From: Lineus longissimus
Lineage: Eukaryota > Nemertea > Pilidiophora > Heteronemertea > Lineidae
Length of the DNA: 64,000 bases
Assembly: GCF_910592395.1 (NCBI RefSeq)
Contig: NC_088323.1
Location: 8,310,001-8,374,000, forward strand
Direction: 5' to 3'
Under the pieces are notes generated by a model. That model was not told the DNA's origin. It did no database searches and was given only the letters and a program-made list of their open reading frames with translations. The position numbers and the translations under genes were made by a program. This document shows positions 44,457 through 56,923 of this stretch, piece by piece (the stretch's first letter is position 1; each line of letters begins with the position of its first letter).

Positions 44457-45878
44457 GAAAGGGAAATAATTTTCCGATTTGTAAAGAGGCTATCGCATCA
44501 CCACCAAGCCTGTTAAGATTTGAGTTTTGTTAAGTTATCGCTTTGTTCGTCCTGAAGTTAGGTTTTCGGAAATGGGCACTGGAAGGCAATGAAGTGATTA
44601 TTAGACGATCGTTTTCAGAAGACTCTGACTCTGACTCGGCAAATGATCATTAGATGAACGATCTTTTTTGCTGACTCTGAACGAAAAAATTTGGCTTCTT
44701 TGAATCAAAGAAAAAGGTTAAGTTAGTCGATTTATGTTTGTTACATGTAGTAGTCCTATGATTTCACTCCTAGCATTCTTTCTCCCCGAGCACTTTCAAT
44801 CAGAAGTGGCAAATATCAGTGTAGAAACTAATCATACAGGAATATAGAACAGCGTATAGTAGTGATGCTTAATGTTCATGTGACCCCCCCCCCCCCCCCC
44901 CACACACACACTTATTTGTAGATCCGAATCAACACGATTTCATTTGCATGCACCAACATGATACCAAAAGACATAAAGGCTCTTACATCATCCAGCGCGC
45001 GATTTACACTGGTCACGTGAATGATAAAACAATCAGTGAACTGCTGATAACACTAAGATTTCACCGGTAAACCATCATTTACTGATCCAACTACTACACA
45101 CCTAGCTCCACCATTTCAGTGACACTATGACAATATATCTATTGCAATATATGTTTTAATCAAAGCTGTTAAGACAAGACTGCTATTCTGCCCCGCGACT
45201 ACAATGCAGAGGATAAGCAAACGGTCGAGAGCATTCTAACCGGTGCGGGAGCCGGTCACGGGGACCGGTCACATTCTCGTTTTTTTTATTTATCATATTC
45301 ATGTACATGTACCACAACTAACATAGAATGTGCATTTTATGATAAAAAATTGACGATTTCCTATGAATTTGTTTCGAAGAAGTTGACACACAATCAATAA
45401 GCTCGCGCAATTATATCATTTAACCCCAAGACAAATTACCTCCGACACTTAGACAAAAATGCGACTCCTCAGATTTGGAACCATGGAATGTAAACGAATT
45501 GTATAAATCGTTATTCAGCATCAATAAATGAATAAATATAAATATTGAAGTTCGTTTCAAACGATGTTCGTTAATGTTTGTTTGACTTTCGTTCGACGCA
45601 TTTATTCCTTGGAGCAAACAAAACACCCCACAACCGTTCCACAGACGTTTTCTAAATCGTTTGAGTTTCATTTTGTGTTTCGTTTAGTGTTAGGTTCGTT
45701 TTGAAAAGCGTTTGAAACGAAATGAAAGTGGATATGATCCCTTACTGATATCTTCGAAAAAAACAACTACCAAAACCTGTGAAACTAATGTGAGAAATCT
45801 CAGCGGACCGATGATTCCTGCCTGATTCTCCCCTCCATCTTAGGAAACAGGTAACACACGAGCATCAGCACTGACGTC
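44457..45878. other. 5' flank of the GPCR gene; C run
   Basis: No gene. A run of about 17 C followed by CA dinucleotides is at 44885-44910. The promoter of the GPCR should lie in the right part, but I see no convincing core element. Confidence 0.4.
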
Positions 45879-47916
45879 ATGGATACCACAGAATTGTATA
45901 TTGCTTTGACAACCAGAGGGCTTCGCAAGCCATATTCTGAATACGAGATGTTTTTAATGCTAACCTTAAGACTTGTCGTTACCATCCCTGGCATTATTGG
46001 TAATGCGCTTTGTTTAGCTGTATTCAGGCGCCAAAAGAGGTTGTCGTCGGCGTATTTCTTACTCCAGGCCTTGGCTGTCTGTGATATAATGTACATCTTC
46101 TTCTCATTTGTACTGGATGTGCCGGATCGGGTGATTGCTCAAGTGAAGGGAGTTCCCCTCAATGGTGTGTATAAATCCTTCGAGAGCTATGTCATTCTCA
46201 TGTTTCCAATCGTCAATGTTATGGATATGTGGAATGTTTACGTCGTTGTCACAGTATCCATAGACAGGTAAGGACAAATATCACGAGCACTCATCTCAAC
46301 GTGTTTTTCCCGCCGGCCAAATGATATTCTATGATGTTGTCCCTCACTGCCCTTTCTCCTAGAGTTAGTATAAGCAAAACGAGTGCCGATGATGCTAGTA
46401 ACTTTACGTATTCTACATATACAGTATTCGCAATTGGACGACCAATTGAAAGACGGGAAGTCTAGATCCCTTAGAGGGGTACGCCGTTCGTAAAAACTGG
46501 TGTTCCCGAAAAATGGAAATGCCGTTATACACAATGCCTTAGTGCAGTTATTATGCATAACGATTTGCTAAACTTTGGTGTTTATAGTATGTGTATGTAT
46601 GTCAACACAACGGCATCGTTGAAATTTAAATTCAGTACGTATTCACACGATTTGAAATTTTCAAATCAAACTACAACTTTCAAATATTCAACGAACGGCG
46701 TAGGCCTTTAAATCAATTCCTTGCTGTTCACTATTTCCGCGGGAATCTAGTCCCTACATTTTTTTTCTCTGTAAATTTCACTTTTGCTACCCCCGGACCA
46801 GAAAACAGCTTTGCCCTTTAGCTCCTGAGGTATCCGCGAACTCAGCGTGGATGTGGCAAAAATCTTTTAAAATGAGCAGGGGGTTTCGGTGAGGCTTTCG
46901 ACCGATGGTAATTTTTGCTCTTTATTGTCTCGGGTGTTTCAGGAGTTAATGGGTTAATATTCCAAGCGCTCTATCTATAGGACACACTCATTATTTGATC
47001 ACTAACGAAATTACCTGCAGTGATTTTTAGAGATTAATTTAAATATGAGATAGCGTCTTACAACTTCCAGTTCTTTGACGGGATGGGAACGATCCGGAAG
47101 TTGCTAAGTGCAAATAAATTTGGAGATCGTTCTGGTCGTCGTGAGGTCATAGACGAAGTTGTAAGACTATGTATCCTCTTCAATATCCATGAAAGATTAA
47201 TAAATAAGTGTTTTTTTTCATTGATGTTAACGCTTCACATCACCGTTGGTCTGGTTTGTCATTCAAAATTACTTTATTTCAGGTACATCCATATATGTAT
47301 GCCACTGAAAGCAAAGTCGATGGACACGCGCAGGTATGCGAAGATGGCCGTTATTGGGACATTCTTCTTCTCTCTGATTTCTATTATGCCAAAGATTTGC
47401 AGAAGATACACTGAATGGGTATGGAATGAGAAAGAAGAAGTGTACGAAGCTTGGCTCATGATCCGACAATATGGAAAAACGAGCACATATTTTTTAGGGT
47501 TTTATGTCTACATTATGCTCGTGATACACTTGATACCACTGTTTGGCATTTTGATACCTGTCAACGTGGCTGTCCTGCGAGGATGGAGAAGAATGCGACA
47601 GGAACAAGGCACAATAAAATCAACAAAGAATAAGTTAGCCGGGACGGACGGTACCAAACTAACCATTGCCATGGTGAACATTTTCATCCTGCTTCGGCTC
47701 CCAGCATGCATTACCATGTTGCTCACTCAGCTAGACGGCATGGGATTCATCACAACTTATGAAATTGATGATTTTTCTCGCTGGACCAATTTCTTGAGTA
47801 AATTAAATTCAACTGTAAATTTTTTCATCTATGTTTCGGTGGGTAAATCGTTCAGAAACACGTTTATGGACATGTGTCGCCATTGCTTCGGCGGATCCAC
47901 CATGCGTCACAAATAA
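45879..47916 (+). CDS. Rhodopsin-class (class A) peptide-type GPCR, two exons (45879-46267, 47283-47916)
   Basis: ATG at 45879. Exon 1 ends ATAGACAG|GTAAGG (46267) and exon 2 starts after TTTATTTCAG (47282). The phase-2 junction restores the Asp-Arg-Tyr motif at the end of helix 3, giving 340 residues. Helices by hydrophobicity: TM1 about 27-50 with IIGNALCLAVF (conserved Asn), TM2 57-82 with LQALAVCD (conserved Asp), TM3 100-128, TM4 148-168, TM5 198-222, TM6 250-272, TM7 293-312 with NSTVNFFIY in place of NPxxY, then helix 8 (GKSFRNTF). The NSxxNFxIY and VGKSFR wording is that of the FMRFamide-receptor-like group of invertebrate peptide receptors, acting at the plasma membrane through G proteins. 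Oddly, the Cys at the top of TM3 and its partner in loop 2 are both absent. AATAAA at 47969-47974 is a likely polyadenylation signal. The ligand cannot be named. Confidence 0.85.
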
Positions 47917-48396
47917 TACGTCAACTCTCATGACTGAAAGTGACACCTTAACCTTCATCAATGAGTCTAATAAAAGTTTGTGTTAGTATTAATGTTTTAT
48001 TTATATTATTGAAGAATTGTCTTTGATCAGCTTCATTTATTTAAATGCACATCTTGTGCTATATGGGTAATGAAATAAGGACAATGTTATCCGTTGACGT
48101 TGCTTAGGCTAAAAATGATATACCTTGCGCAACAACGTAGCTTTTAGTTGTTTGGTTGCATATGGACATGTCGTTAAGTCTGTGTTACCCTATCGTTAAA
48201 TCTCTTGCTAGAAAGCATTTTGATGCTCACATCATGTTATCTTCATGTTACCATGCCGCTACAAATAACGTTGGCAGGGGGCTGCGTCAGGTATATGTTA
48301 CCTGCAAAACATGGCGGCCAGGATGCTTTTGCATATTCCATTACTACACAATTTTCAACATCAACGTCAAAAGAGGACATTTCGTAGAAAAAATGC

Positions 48397-48648
48397 CCAT
48401 TGGTCGATTTCCGAGGAGAAGAGACAATCAGAAAACGATTACGTTTTGGAATAGAGGGTATTGAGTTGATTTGTTACATGTTGGACAATAAGCTGAGCCG
48501 TCCAACTGGCAGAAAAAAGAGTTTAAGTACATGTACTCAAGCGTTGATCGCTCTGAAATTTTACGCCAATGGTGATAAACTTATGACCATCGCTGACAAC
48601 TTTCATCACACGATACGGTCGGTGATTGGCTCCGCGTCGTGTAGCTAA
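48397..48648 (+). pseudogene. HARBI1-like transposase N-terminal fragment
   Basis: The frame reads RKRLRFGIEGIELICYMLDN, then RKKSLSTCTQALIALKFYAN and IADNFHHTIRSVIGSAS. This is the helical N-terminal region of Harbinger transposases and HARBI1 proteins (RF.R..I..L...L, L....Q.L.AL.F.A.G, helix-turn-helix). The frame ends at TAG (48648) before the catalytic domain, which is not found downstream. It may be a leftover of an autonomous PIF/Harbinger element related to the MITE at 40855, or an isolated exon. Confidence 0.7.
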
Positions 48649-50391
48649 ATATAAAAGATTCTGAGTGAGTGGATGGGGTGGGGGTGGGGGTGGGGGGGGG
48701 GGCGCCTTACTATATAGTGTGACGGAACTTAGAGTAACCAGCCTCTAAGGACGGAACTATGACCTGCGAATCAAATCATGTTAATTTTCTTGTCTAATTG
48801 ATTAATTTCATTTGTTGGAACGTGGTGCTGGGGAGGGGGGGGGGGGGGGCAAGGACGTCAACATTGTTGCACCGTCGGCTCTCCATTACTTTTTGACCGC
48901 TCAAAGTCTCGAACTTATTGGTTGTGACTTAAGGTTGTGACAATGTCTCAGGCCGTGAAGTAGATAGGCGTTAGTACCTGCTTCGAAATATCGATCCCAG
49001 GCCAAGTACAACTCCACGAAGTTCTGTCCGTCTTACACACACACAGTGTCTCTAGTTGAAGTTGCAAACTGTCCCTAACACAATTGTCGTTCAGTGCCAT
49101 TGGTAGGCCTAATCCTTAGCTCCCCTTAACTACCCAGCGTTGGGTTGGAAGGCCTATGTAAGTCCTTAATTACGATACTTCAGTGTTGGCTTAGCAACAT
49201 TGTTCTTAGTTAGCCCTTGACCCGTCCACCTCAGCAGTATAGTACCCCCCACAACTGAGGACAGGTTGTGCCTTTTTGAGAGCGATTGTCTTGTCTTCGC
49301 GCTGGCATCTCCTGGCGAATACACAACCAAGTAAACGAATCGAGCGATATTCCTCGTGTATTTTTATACCATGTCAGTACAACATTATAGCCATCCTGAC
49401 TCTCATGCGTTTGCGTCATCACTATTCAGCGATCTCAAAACATTGCGGGTCAAGATGCACGATAGCATACTATACAGGTAAAAACGGTGAGAAAGTAACA
49501 TTTGTAATACTGATACAGTATCTTAGCAGTATACTACTACTTCATCCAACAACAACTAAAGTAGCATATCATGCAATAAAACTAAATATAACAGATTGAT
49601 ACTCAATCCCAGAATGCATATTAACAGGGGGAGGAATGGGGAAGGATATTATTTTCTATGAAATACTGACGCAGCATTTTTCAAGTTTCTATTATATAAC
49701 ATGACAGGATACCATGATGTATAATGTGTTATACTATCGCATTCAGTATCCAATAAAATGGCTTTATATTTTTCAGTAGAAAACATTGATACGAATGAAT
49801 CTAGTATACTGGGTTATAATGTACATCTCAGTATACTAGGGGTAAAGAATATGCTCCGATATACTGATCATTATATTCGAAATAAATCTCAGTATATCCC
49901 GGTTTGTCATACCTCATTAATGTGTGAGCCAATCACATCACGTCATTCAGGATCACGTGAGGTAAAATAATTTTTAGTGTTTTATGGCATTATTTTACCA
50001 CTGACGTCATCGATGACATGAAAATGCAAATGGCGGCCCTCAAGTTTTAGCTGACGAAATCGGCGATAAAAAACAACATATTTACGGCGATTTACGCCAT
50101 GATTTTGCACAGTGATGCTGTCAGTGTCTTGAATTATGCCCAAATACCAGGCAGGTTGCATTAAGTGTGATTGTTTAATTCCCGAACAGAAAGTACGAAG
50201 CCTTCTAGCCGGGCCTTGACTTGCTTCAAACATTCGTCTGCTAATGTAAACACTACACAATGTACAGTACATGAGTACATGTCATGGCTACATACATACA
50301 TCCGCCGATTGAAAATAACTAGGATGCTACCGTCTCGACCCAATTTATTATGTTTGCAGTAATTAAAACATGTATTCAGTATAATAAAGCT
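48649..50391. other. No gene recognised; G runs
   Basis: G runs at about 48672-48702 and 48833-48849. Short hairpins such as GGTAAAATAA/TTATTTTACC (49961-50000). No supported coding frame. Confidence 0.4.
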
Positions 50392-50480
50392 AATATTTCA
50401 CGTCCAGACATAAAATATTGGAAATTATTTGTCAGGTAAAAACATTATTTCCAATATTTTATGCCTGGACGTGAAGTATT
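50392..50480. repeat. Hairpin with about 34-bp arms
   Basis: AATATTTCACGTCCAGACAT and AAAATATTGGAAAT are mirrored by ATTTCCAATATTTT and ATGCCTGGACGTGAAGTATT, around a loop of about 21 bases. A foldback repeat. Confidence 0.75.
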
Positions 50481-51559
50481 AACTTAATTCTAATTATGAC
50501 ACATATCACAGCTAGAATACTTATCAAAGTATAACAAAATCAACTCAGTATTACATCCCATTTCGTGCAGTGTCTTGTTACACATGGACGCAGTCATGAC
50601 TGCCCGCTATAACACACAGGTGCACAGAGGTGGCTTGTGGTCTCGACGACGCGATGACTCGATGACGCGATCAAGTTGGAATTTTTTTAAAGAATAATAT
50701 GTAAAGTCAAGGTCGGGGGAGCTCCCCCTGTGGCCGCAGCACCCAGCAGGGACTATCTGGTTCCAAAGACTCGACGGACTCGTATGGTTACTATAAAGAC
50801 TGGTCTTTATTTGCTCAAATGCTGATATCATGAGTTAACATCAATCCGCTCCAAAGAGTCGGTACAAAAGGAGTCGTGAAATCTGTAACCAAACAAATAC
50901 AATACAATAAGGCAAAAGGTTCATCAAAGGCTACAAGATTTTCTATAAGAGGGTAGTCTCCAAAACTACAGCAAGGTTAGCAAGAAAAACCAAAGTTTCT
51001 CTTAGAAATTCTCTAAGGCTCAGTGGTGCCATCTACAACCCTAGTGGCGAACTATCCAAAGCAAATGGCCAGAAGTGCGCGGTCACGTGACCTCAAGAAA
51101 TAGAGCATGGCTTCGGCTAAATACTCGTTTCTGACAAAAACAGGCACTAAAAAACATACTGGGGTTCTCAGTAAGCAACGTCAGGCATGCATAGACCGTG
51201 ACAAAATACATGAAACCCGCCTCAAAAGGGCGATAAACCAGGGGTTTTACTGAAAACTCTCACGCGTCAGTGGCGGGAAAAATGTGGGCCTGTCGAAGAC
51301 AGGTTCGCTTCACAAAGTTCTCAAATACTCGAGCTGCACCAAAAGTCATATTCTGGGGACAAGATACGGGAGATCTGTACATATTAATCTTTCACGTAGG
51401 CCTAGCACAATGCCAACATACCTCTTGGATTGTCTCAAATTCGTGTATTTAAAAGGAGTCCCGCTGGGACGCTGGGACAAAAAACGCAAACAATGCCCAG
51501 AGCGCATGCGCGCAATCACCTAGGTTCCGTATCCGGAAGTTTTCGCACCAGGGCGCACT
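50481..51559. other. No gene recognised
   Basis: GTGGCTTGTGGTCTCGACGA and neighbouring GATGACTCGATGACGCG words near 50626-50672 return in inverted form near 53495-53560, so this is a dispersed repeat. No coding frame is supported. Confidence 0.35.
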
Positions 51560-51800
51560 TTCAAATTATTGAAGCGCAACTACACCCCCGAACCCCCCTA
51601 CGAGCATATGTTAAGTGCAAGCTCTAACAACTACAGCTGTTACAATGGGGGGACACCCCCCAAACCCCCCTCCGTCGACATAGGTTTTTACCAGTGCGTT
51701 GGGGGGAAGCTCCCCCCAAACCCCCCCCCCCCCCGGTGGACAGTCAACTAGCCCTTCTGTGTCATACTGCTGGAGGAGGGGGGGGGGGGGGGGGGGTGTG
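51560..51800. repeat. G/C-homopolymer-rich block
   Basis: Runs of C and G (ACCCCCCAAACCCCCCTCC, a C run near 51720-51734 and a G run near 51778-51796) with partial self-complementarity, such as GGGGGGAAGCTCCCCCC. Frames here encode poly-Pro or poly-Gly and are not genes. Confidence 0.6.
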
Positions 51801-54800
51801 TGATGGGACCATCCATATAGTTCCTTCCGACACATTTTTGTTTTGGTAATGTAATACATTGTGATTGTCCTTATTCACGGGAATCGGGCGTTTCCAGTGA
51901 TATACGACACAAATAGGTTGTCCTCATGCATTCACTTTGGAAACGCATTTTAAAATAGATGTTACGTCCTGTTAATGGGGCACGTCATCATCGCGTACAT
52001 TTGGGAAAAACTCCCTAACGAGACCGGAGCAGACGGCTGAAAGTAGTTTAATTATTGGCTGCTAGGGTTCAGAATGTCGCTCACCCGAATTTTTCACGCA
52101 ACTTTTGCTAAATAGAGCTAGTTCTAGTTTGTGATTCATTTTGATACTTCAGATTTGGGTAGTAGACCAAAATAACTTAGTCGTCAGTGTGGTTTTAAGC
52201 AGGAAAAACGTATTTGTTTTTCTTAAAGTGCCTTTTTTGGACGGGTCTGTGCGATTGTTTTGTTTATGTCACGTGACCTCGACCATGTCGACACAAAATT
52301 GAAATAAACCACCCTTTTCTGTCATTATTTAGGACGAATATTTCTCTAATAACAATATTAATATAATTGGCCAATTTCTTAGGCATATGTAGCGAATTCC
52401 CATGAAGATTTAAATTAGATGTTCTCGTAACCTGTTACAAGGTCTGATTTATAATTCAGCGCTACAACTGGTCTGATTTATTTATTCAGCGCCATTTCGA
52501 AAAACCAAAAAAAATTGTTTGTTGGATATACAATTGTTACTCTCTTTATTTCTCTTCATTCATTTACATTATATACTCCCGCATACACGTGTTTCTTAAG
52601 AGCCCCTCCTAAGAGGGGGGCTTATCACTGCTTGGACAGTAATTTATACATAGAATCATAAGTGGAAGAAAATAAAAAAGAACCGATCATTACCAACCCC
52701 TTTCCAGCTGTTTTCACCGTATCTAATCCGACCATTTTTCGTTTCCCACAAGTTCGCATTTTTGATAAAACCATGCGCCATGTTGCTATGCAAGCCACTG
52801 GTATCTTACCGTGAATACAGCTAAATACACCTAAATATAGCTGGTTCAGATCAACCTCCTACCCAGGTTCTTTACAAGCAGAAATTCCAATGTTAAAATG
52901 ACACGCGAGTTCCTGGAGACAAGGTTGGCTCTGGATATCCGTTCAGCACGGGAGTCGAACTCCGAGAATTATTTTAAGTGTCAGTTTAGTTTGGGAATTA
53001 TAAATCCTCGTATGACATCTTTCCCCTTAGAGCATCTCCAACCAGGACATGTCCATATCTGGGGATATGCCCTAGGGGGCATTATTAAATGTCCTATAGG
53101 GGCTGATGTCTTGGGGGGGGGGGGGGGGGGCAGATGTCAAGGGACGGAAGAGGGACTGACTGAGTGACTGAGTCTCAAAAACTGCACATGTGCGAAATTC
53201 CGATTGTTGACAGACTACCACATGACATCTGACATTGGCCACTAGAAGCTTGTGTGTCAATTAAATCTCGGGTCATTTTGCATGCTATGATACTTCCGCG
53301 AGTCCTTTAAATATCAAAATCAACCGCGGGGACCAATCTTCAGTGGCCATGGCTGGGGGGGGGGGGGGGCACATCCTTCCACATACCGTAGCTGGGTATG
53401 GGAAGGCCGAGCTAAAACCTCTGCTATTGGAGCGGTAGCCCGGAGACCAGGATCATGGGATTCCGTATTTTAGCAAAATCCATAGCAACGATCTCGTCAT
53501 CGAGCCATCGCGTCGTCGAGTCATCGAGTCGAATACCACAAGCCCACAGAGGTAACCATGCATGAGCGGAAAGTCGGCCGTATATTTTTGCAATTTAGGT
53601 GACTTGATCGAACACTTTGAGCCAAGCGCTTGTAATCGCATCTTCCTATTCTGGTGTACATGACACACAATATAGCATGTTCAATAATCTCCACAAATGA
53701 GGCAATTATGGTAAAATAAGCGCAAATGGTGCCATTAATTTGGCATAGAGCTACAAAAACACTGATTTATCTACTTATTCAGGACAGCTTCATCCATATC
53801 AACCTATTAACAGGTGTGTTTAAGCTATCATCCAGAAATACCGACCAACAAATCCACGTCGAGTGCCATATTTATTTGCTGTCGTCTGCTGGCCGCTTCG
53901 GTAGCCATAGCGGACAGTGATTTGTTGACACTGTCCGAATCCCCACACTGAGGATGAGCTTCCAATCGATTTTTTCAGCCGGAAACTATCGGATCGTGAT
54001 ACGCCTCGACATTGTGTTGGCGGTACGACTGTTGAGACCACACCCACTAGGCAACGATTTGATCTTTGAGACTGATCAAAAATCGTTGGTATGGCTTGAT
54101 CGCGTCAATTAAAGACACTAACTAGAAACTCCTTAGGTGGAGTCTCATACCGCAGGAATTCAATATTACTATCAAATATAAGAACGAGTCTGAGAATGTC
54201 GGACCCGATTGTTTATCACGCATATAAACAGGATGTTTGTGCGTATGTTGGATATCGAGTCTGATGAAAGAGTTGTAGTGATGTGAGTAGATTTCACTTG
54301 TGACTAATGGACACTTCTGCTTTGTTTTTTCTTGTTTTAAAGAGAAACCTTTTAAAGGATCATTGGCATTATTAATGTCAATGTTACCGAGCAGTCGGCT
54401 GCCCCTCCTATTCTCCATAAGTTGTTTCCATCAACAAGTTGCACAAAAAAGGAAACATTGAAAATCTGACTAAATCATCGCGCTTTTCCGGTGCTGACTC
54501 CGATTTGACCCGAGTTAGCTCTCCACGCACCGACTCTTTCCACGTGGAACGATGCACTTGTAAGGCGTTTCCTTGAGCTAAGATCTACCCCTTGACGTCA
54601 TGGTGCTGATGTCGATTTTTCCGACTTCACGCTGATGGCAAATTACACCGCAGTTGCGATAAATGGAAATGACGTTGCGTCTTAATAGCGGGGTGTCGTG
54701 AACTCGATCCACCCACGTGGGCAGGAAAGGTCTTTTGCGCATTGCGCGTACTAAAAATAACGAATAACGCGTTTTTCTACTATCTAAGAGCTGAAACAAA

Positions 54801-54940
54801 ATTGAAAAGCATCAAACACGTTCAGAAAGAATTAGAAGAAGAACAAACATACTGCAATAAAAAGCCGACGAAAGGAATGTGAAGGACTGGCCTTCATTAT
54901 ATTCAAGTTATGATAACATATAATACACGTATTTTTGACT
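51801..54940. other. No gene recognised; G runs
   Basis: G runs at about 53113-53130 and 53356-53370. Open frames on either strand (for example 54122-54418 minus) show no motif. The inverted relative of the 50626 repeat lies at about 53495-53560. Confidence 0.35.
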
Positions 54941-55012
54941 TGAACACATCCTAAGCGTCTTCCATTATCTCGCTGAAAGTATTGGGAGGAAAACCTGAAT
55001 ATCAACCTGATA
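54941..55012 (-). repeat. Split repeat B2 (3' terminus of the element)
   Basis: 72 bases matching B1 (55289-55360) except one base (ATTATCTCG versus ATTACCTCG). The outer end TGAACACATCC followed by TAAGCGTCTTC is one half of the presumed recombination site. Confidence 0.88.
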
Positions 55013-55207
55013 CTCAGGGGCGAGAAAATAAAAGACCGCAAAGGGGGGGTGGGGTGGGCAAAAGGATCCTCCGATCCCCACAGCCCAAAGTTCCAAAAGA
55101 GAACGTAAGCTAATAAAATTGGGGCCGAGGCGACCAACATGGCACCCAACGGCCATACGCTCAATCCCCGTAGAATACGGGGCAAAAGCTTCTGCCCAGA
55201 GATCCTA

Positions 55208-55290
55208 GAAAGCGAAATACGAAGTGGTCTCTCCTTGGCCCGGGAGCTCAATTTATACTACGCTCGACAATAGAAGACGCTTATGGTGTG
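55208..55290 (-). repeat. Split repeat A2 (internal)
   Basis: 83 bases identical to A1 at 61006-61088. It overlaps B1 by the two bases TG, so the B1-A2 junction is seamless. Confidence 0.9.
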
Positions 55291-55310
55291 AACACATCCT
55301 AAGCGTCTTC
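55273..55310. other. Presumed recombinase site at the B1-A2 junction
   Basis: GAAGACGCTTA (55273-55283) and TAAGCGTCTTC (55300-55310) are perfect 11-bp inverted arms around the 16-base core TGGTGTGAACACATCC. This is the architecture of tyrosine-recombinase sites. The A1 outer end (61071-61088) holds the left arm plus TGGTGTG, and the B2 outer end (54941-54962) holds TGAACACATCC plus the right arm. Joining the two element ends in a circle would recreate this site. Confidence 0.75.
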
Positions 55311-55360
55311 CATTACCTCGCTGAAAGTATTGGGAGGAAAACCTGAATATCAACCTGATA
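55289..55360 (-). repeat. Split repeat B1 (internal)
   Basis: 72 bases matching B2 with one difference. It lies between the end of the recombinase gene and A2. Confidence 0.88.
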
Positions 55361-55697
55361 TGGATTCCCGAAAACATTCCATATCACCATTCCAGCTTTT
55401 TCCCACAATACCCCATCACCCCATCACCCATCACCCCACAACACCCAAAACCATGAACAGCAAATGGATGTCCACAGGCAAAGCTCATGGTATCATGGGA
55501 TGGCAGGAACGACAACTTACATAGACTGAAGAAGAAACTTTTATAATATCCGCTTTAATTACAGAAAATATAAACCTTCAACCCATTTGACAAGAGTTTA
55601 TCAATTACAAACGCTACCTTAAAAGTGATACAATTATGGACACACTCGACAGAAATGGATTATCAGAACCAAGACCACTACATTAACAAAACGACAC

Positions 55698-56915
55698 CTA
55701 GATTGCATGATTCAAAGTGTTAAATGTTGCATAGCGTTGGTAATCAGATTCAATCTTTCCCGACAAAGCTGGTGACGAAGCTAACCTCTGAGCCAACTGC
55801 GCCGGCTCTTTCAAAGAATCCTCACGACTGTAATAACTGCATGAAGATTCTTTGAACCAACCAACATGCCTCATAGTCTGGGAATTGGAGTCAGCCGCCC
55901 CGGACAACTTCAACGTTATGGCACAACCCGACCTGAGACTATGAGGTGTCTCCCCCTCGTAGATATTGAGCGTCGTCAAATACTCCAACAAGCGGGAATA
56001 CATCACTGCATACGAGACACATTGATCTAATACCTTACCCGAGTCACTTACTAGCCTAAAGAGGTAACCTAGCGAAAGATCTACCCCAGCGCTTTTGGCC
56101 CAAGCTGAGTAGCGCTCCAGTGCGCTTACGGGGCATAGAGCCGCGTTATCACATCTCTTGATAACAAAGGTGTTACACCTCCCATCTCCTCTTATGACTT
56201 TCGTATATGTATGCGAAACAGCCATGCCAGTGTTATCAGCAAGATATCTAACCGATTGACTAGGAGCGCCCGATAAATCGGAAACCCTGTCACCCGCAAA
56301 AAATTGTAACTTAAAGAACGCCTGGTCTCGAAACAAAACGAAACGCTGACGCAAAGTGATATCTGGCCTAGACAACTGGTTATCTATGTAAGAAGAGATT
56401 TTCTCCAATTTAGAGAGAAATAACGGCTTGGCCTGTTTTGGAACTATCTGGGCCTTAGCCTGCTCTTCCGAAATTTTCTTCAAGTACAGCTTTATGACAT
56501 TTGATTTTGCGGGATTTCCGGTTTCCGATTTCGTACACCATTCCTTCCCCCTGCCTTCTTCCTCAAATATTTTTGATAATCTTTGAACAATGGTTATAAG
56601 AGTACCATGGGCTAATCTTGTCGGGCAAAGACATGTTGATAACGATTTGTCTCCCAAAAACAGACACTTTACATCATGAACTTTTGTTTTGCCATCCACA
56701 TCCCTCCGAACCAAATACCGCCTTAGATGTTGAGGAGTACAAGACTGAATATTGACATGAAAAGGCAACAATGAGAAAAAATGCTCCAAACTAAGCTGCT
56801 CACTCGTTTTCCTTTTAACCATTTCGGAGTTCAAGTGTCGCTCATCCAAGATATCCAAACGATTGTTTATGCCCTGCAAATCGATGCCCGACAAAAGACG
56901 CCGCCGACTCGCCAT
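55698..56915 (-). CDS. Tyrosine recombinase of the retrotransposon
   Basis: ATG at 56915, 405 residues, intact. The C-terminal catalytic domain shows all expected residues: Arg210 in FFAGDRVSDL, His325 and Arg328 in TPHSLRSGCA, His350 in MRHVGW and the nucleophile Tyr361 or Tyr362 in SCSYYSRED. The N-terminal part (about 1-160) would be the core-binding domain. The enzyme should join the cDNA circle to the genome at a site like that at 55273-55310. The ATG follows directly after AATTAATTTTTCAG, a 3' splice-site-like sequence, and the gene starts 8 bases after the RNase H stop. DIRS-type elements use this enzyme in place of a DDE integrase. Confidence 0.9.
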   Translation of the reverse strand: MASRRRLLSGIDLQGINNRLDILDERHLNSEMVKRKTSEQLSLEHFFSLLPFHVNIQSCTPQHLRRYLVRRDVDGKTKVHDVKCLFLGDKSLSTCLCPTRLAHGTLITIVQRLSKIFEEEGRGKEWCTKSETGNPAKSNVIKLYLKKISEEQAKAQIVPKQAKPLFLSKLEKISSYIDNQLSRPDITLRQRFVLFRDQAFFKLQFFAGDRVSDLSGAPSQSVRYLADNTGMAVSHTYTKVIRGDGRCNTFVIKRCDNAALCPVSALERYSAWAKSAGVDLSLGYLFRLVSDSGKVLDQCVSYAVMYSRLLEYLTTLNIYEGETPHSLRSGCAITLKLSGAADSNSQTMRHVGWFKESSCSYYSREDSLKEPAQLAQRLASSPALSGKIESDYQRYATFNTLNHAI

Positions 56916-56923
56916 CTGAAAAA

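Noticed and set aside
51569-51859. Pro-rich and Gly-rich protein frames
   Set aside because: They translate G/C homopolymer runs.
54832-55251. 139-codon minus-strand frame
   Set aside because: It crosses the B2 and A2 repeats of the recombinase element and has no domain; probably non-coding terminal sequence.
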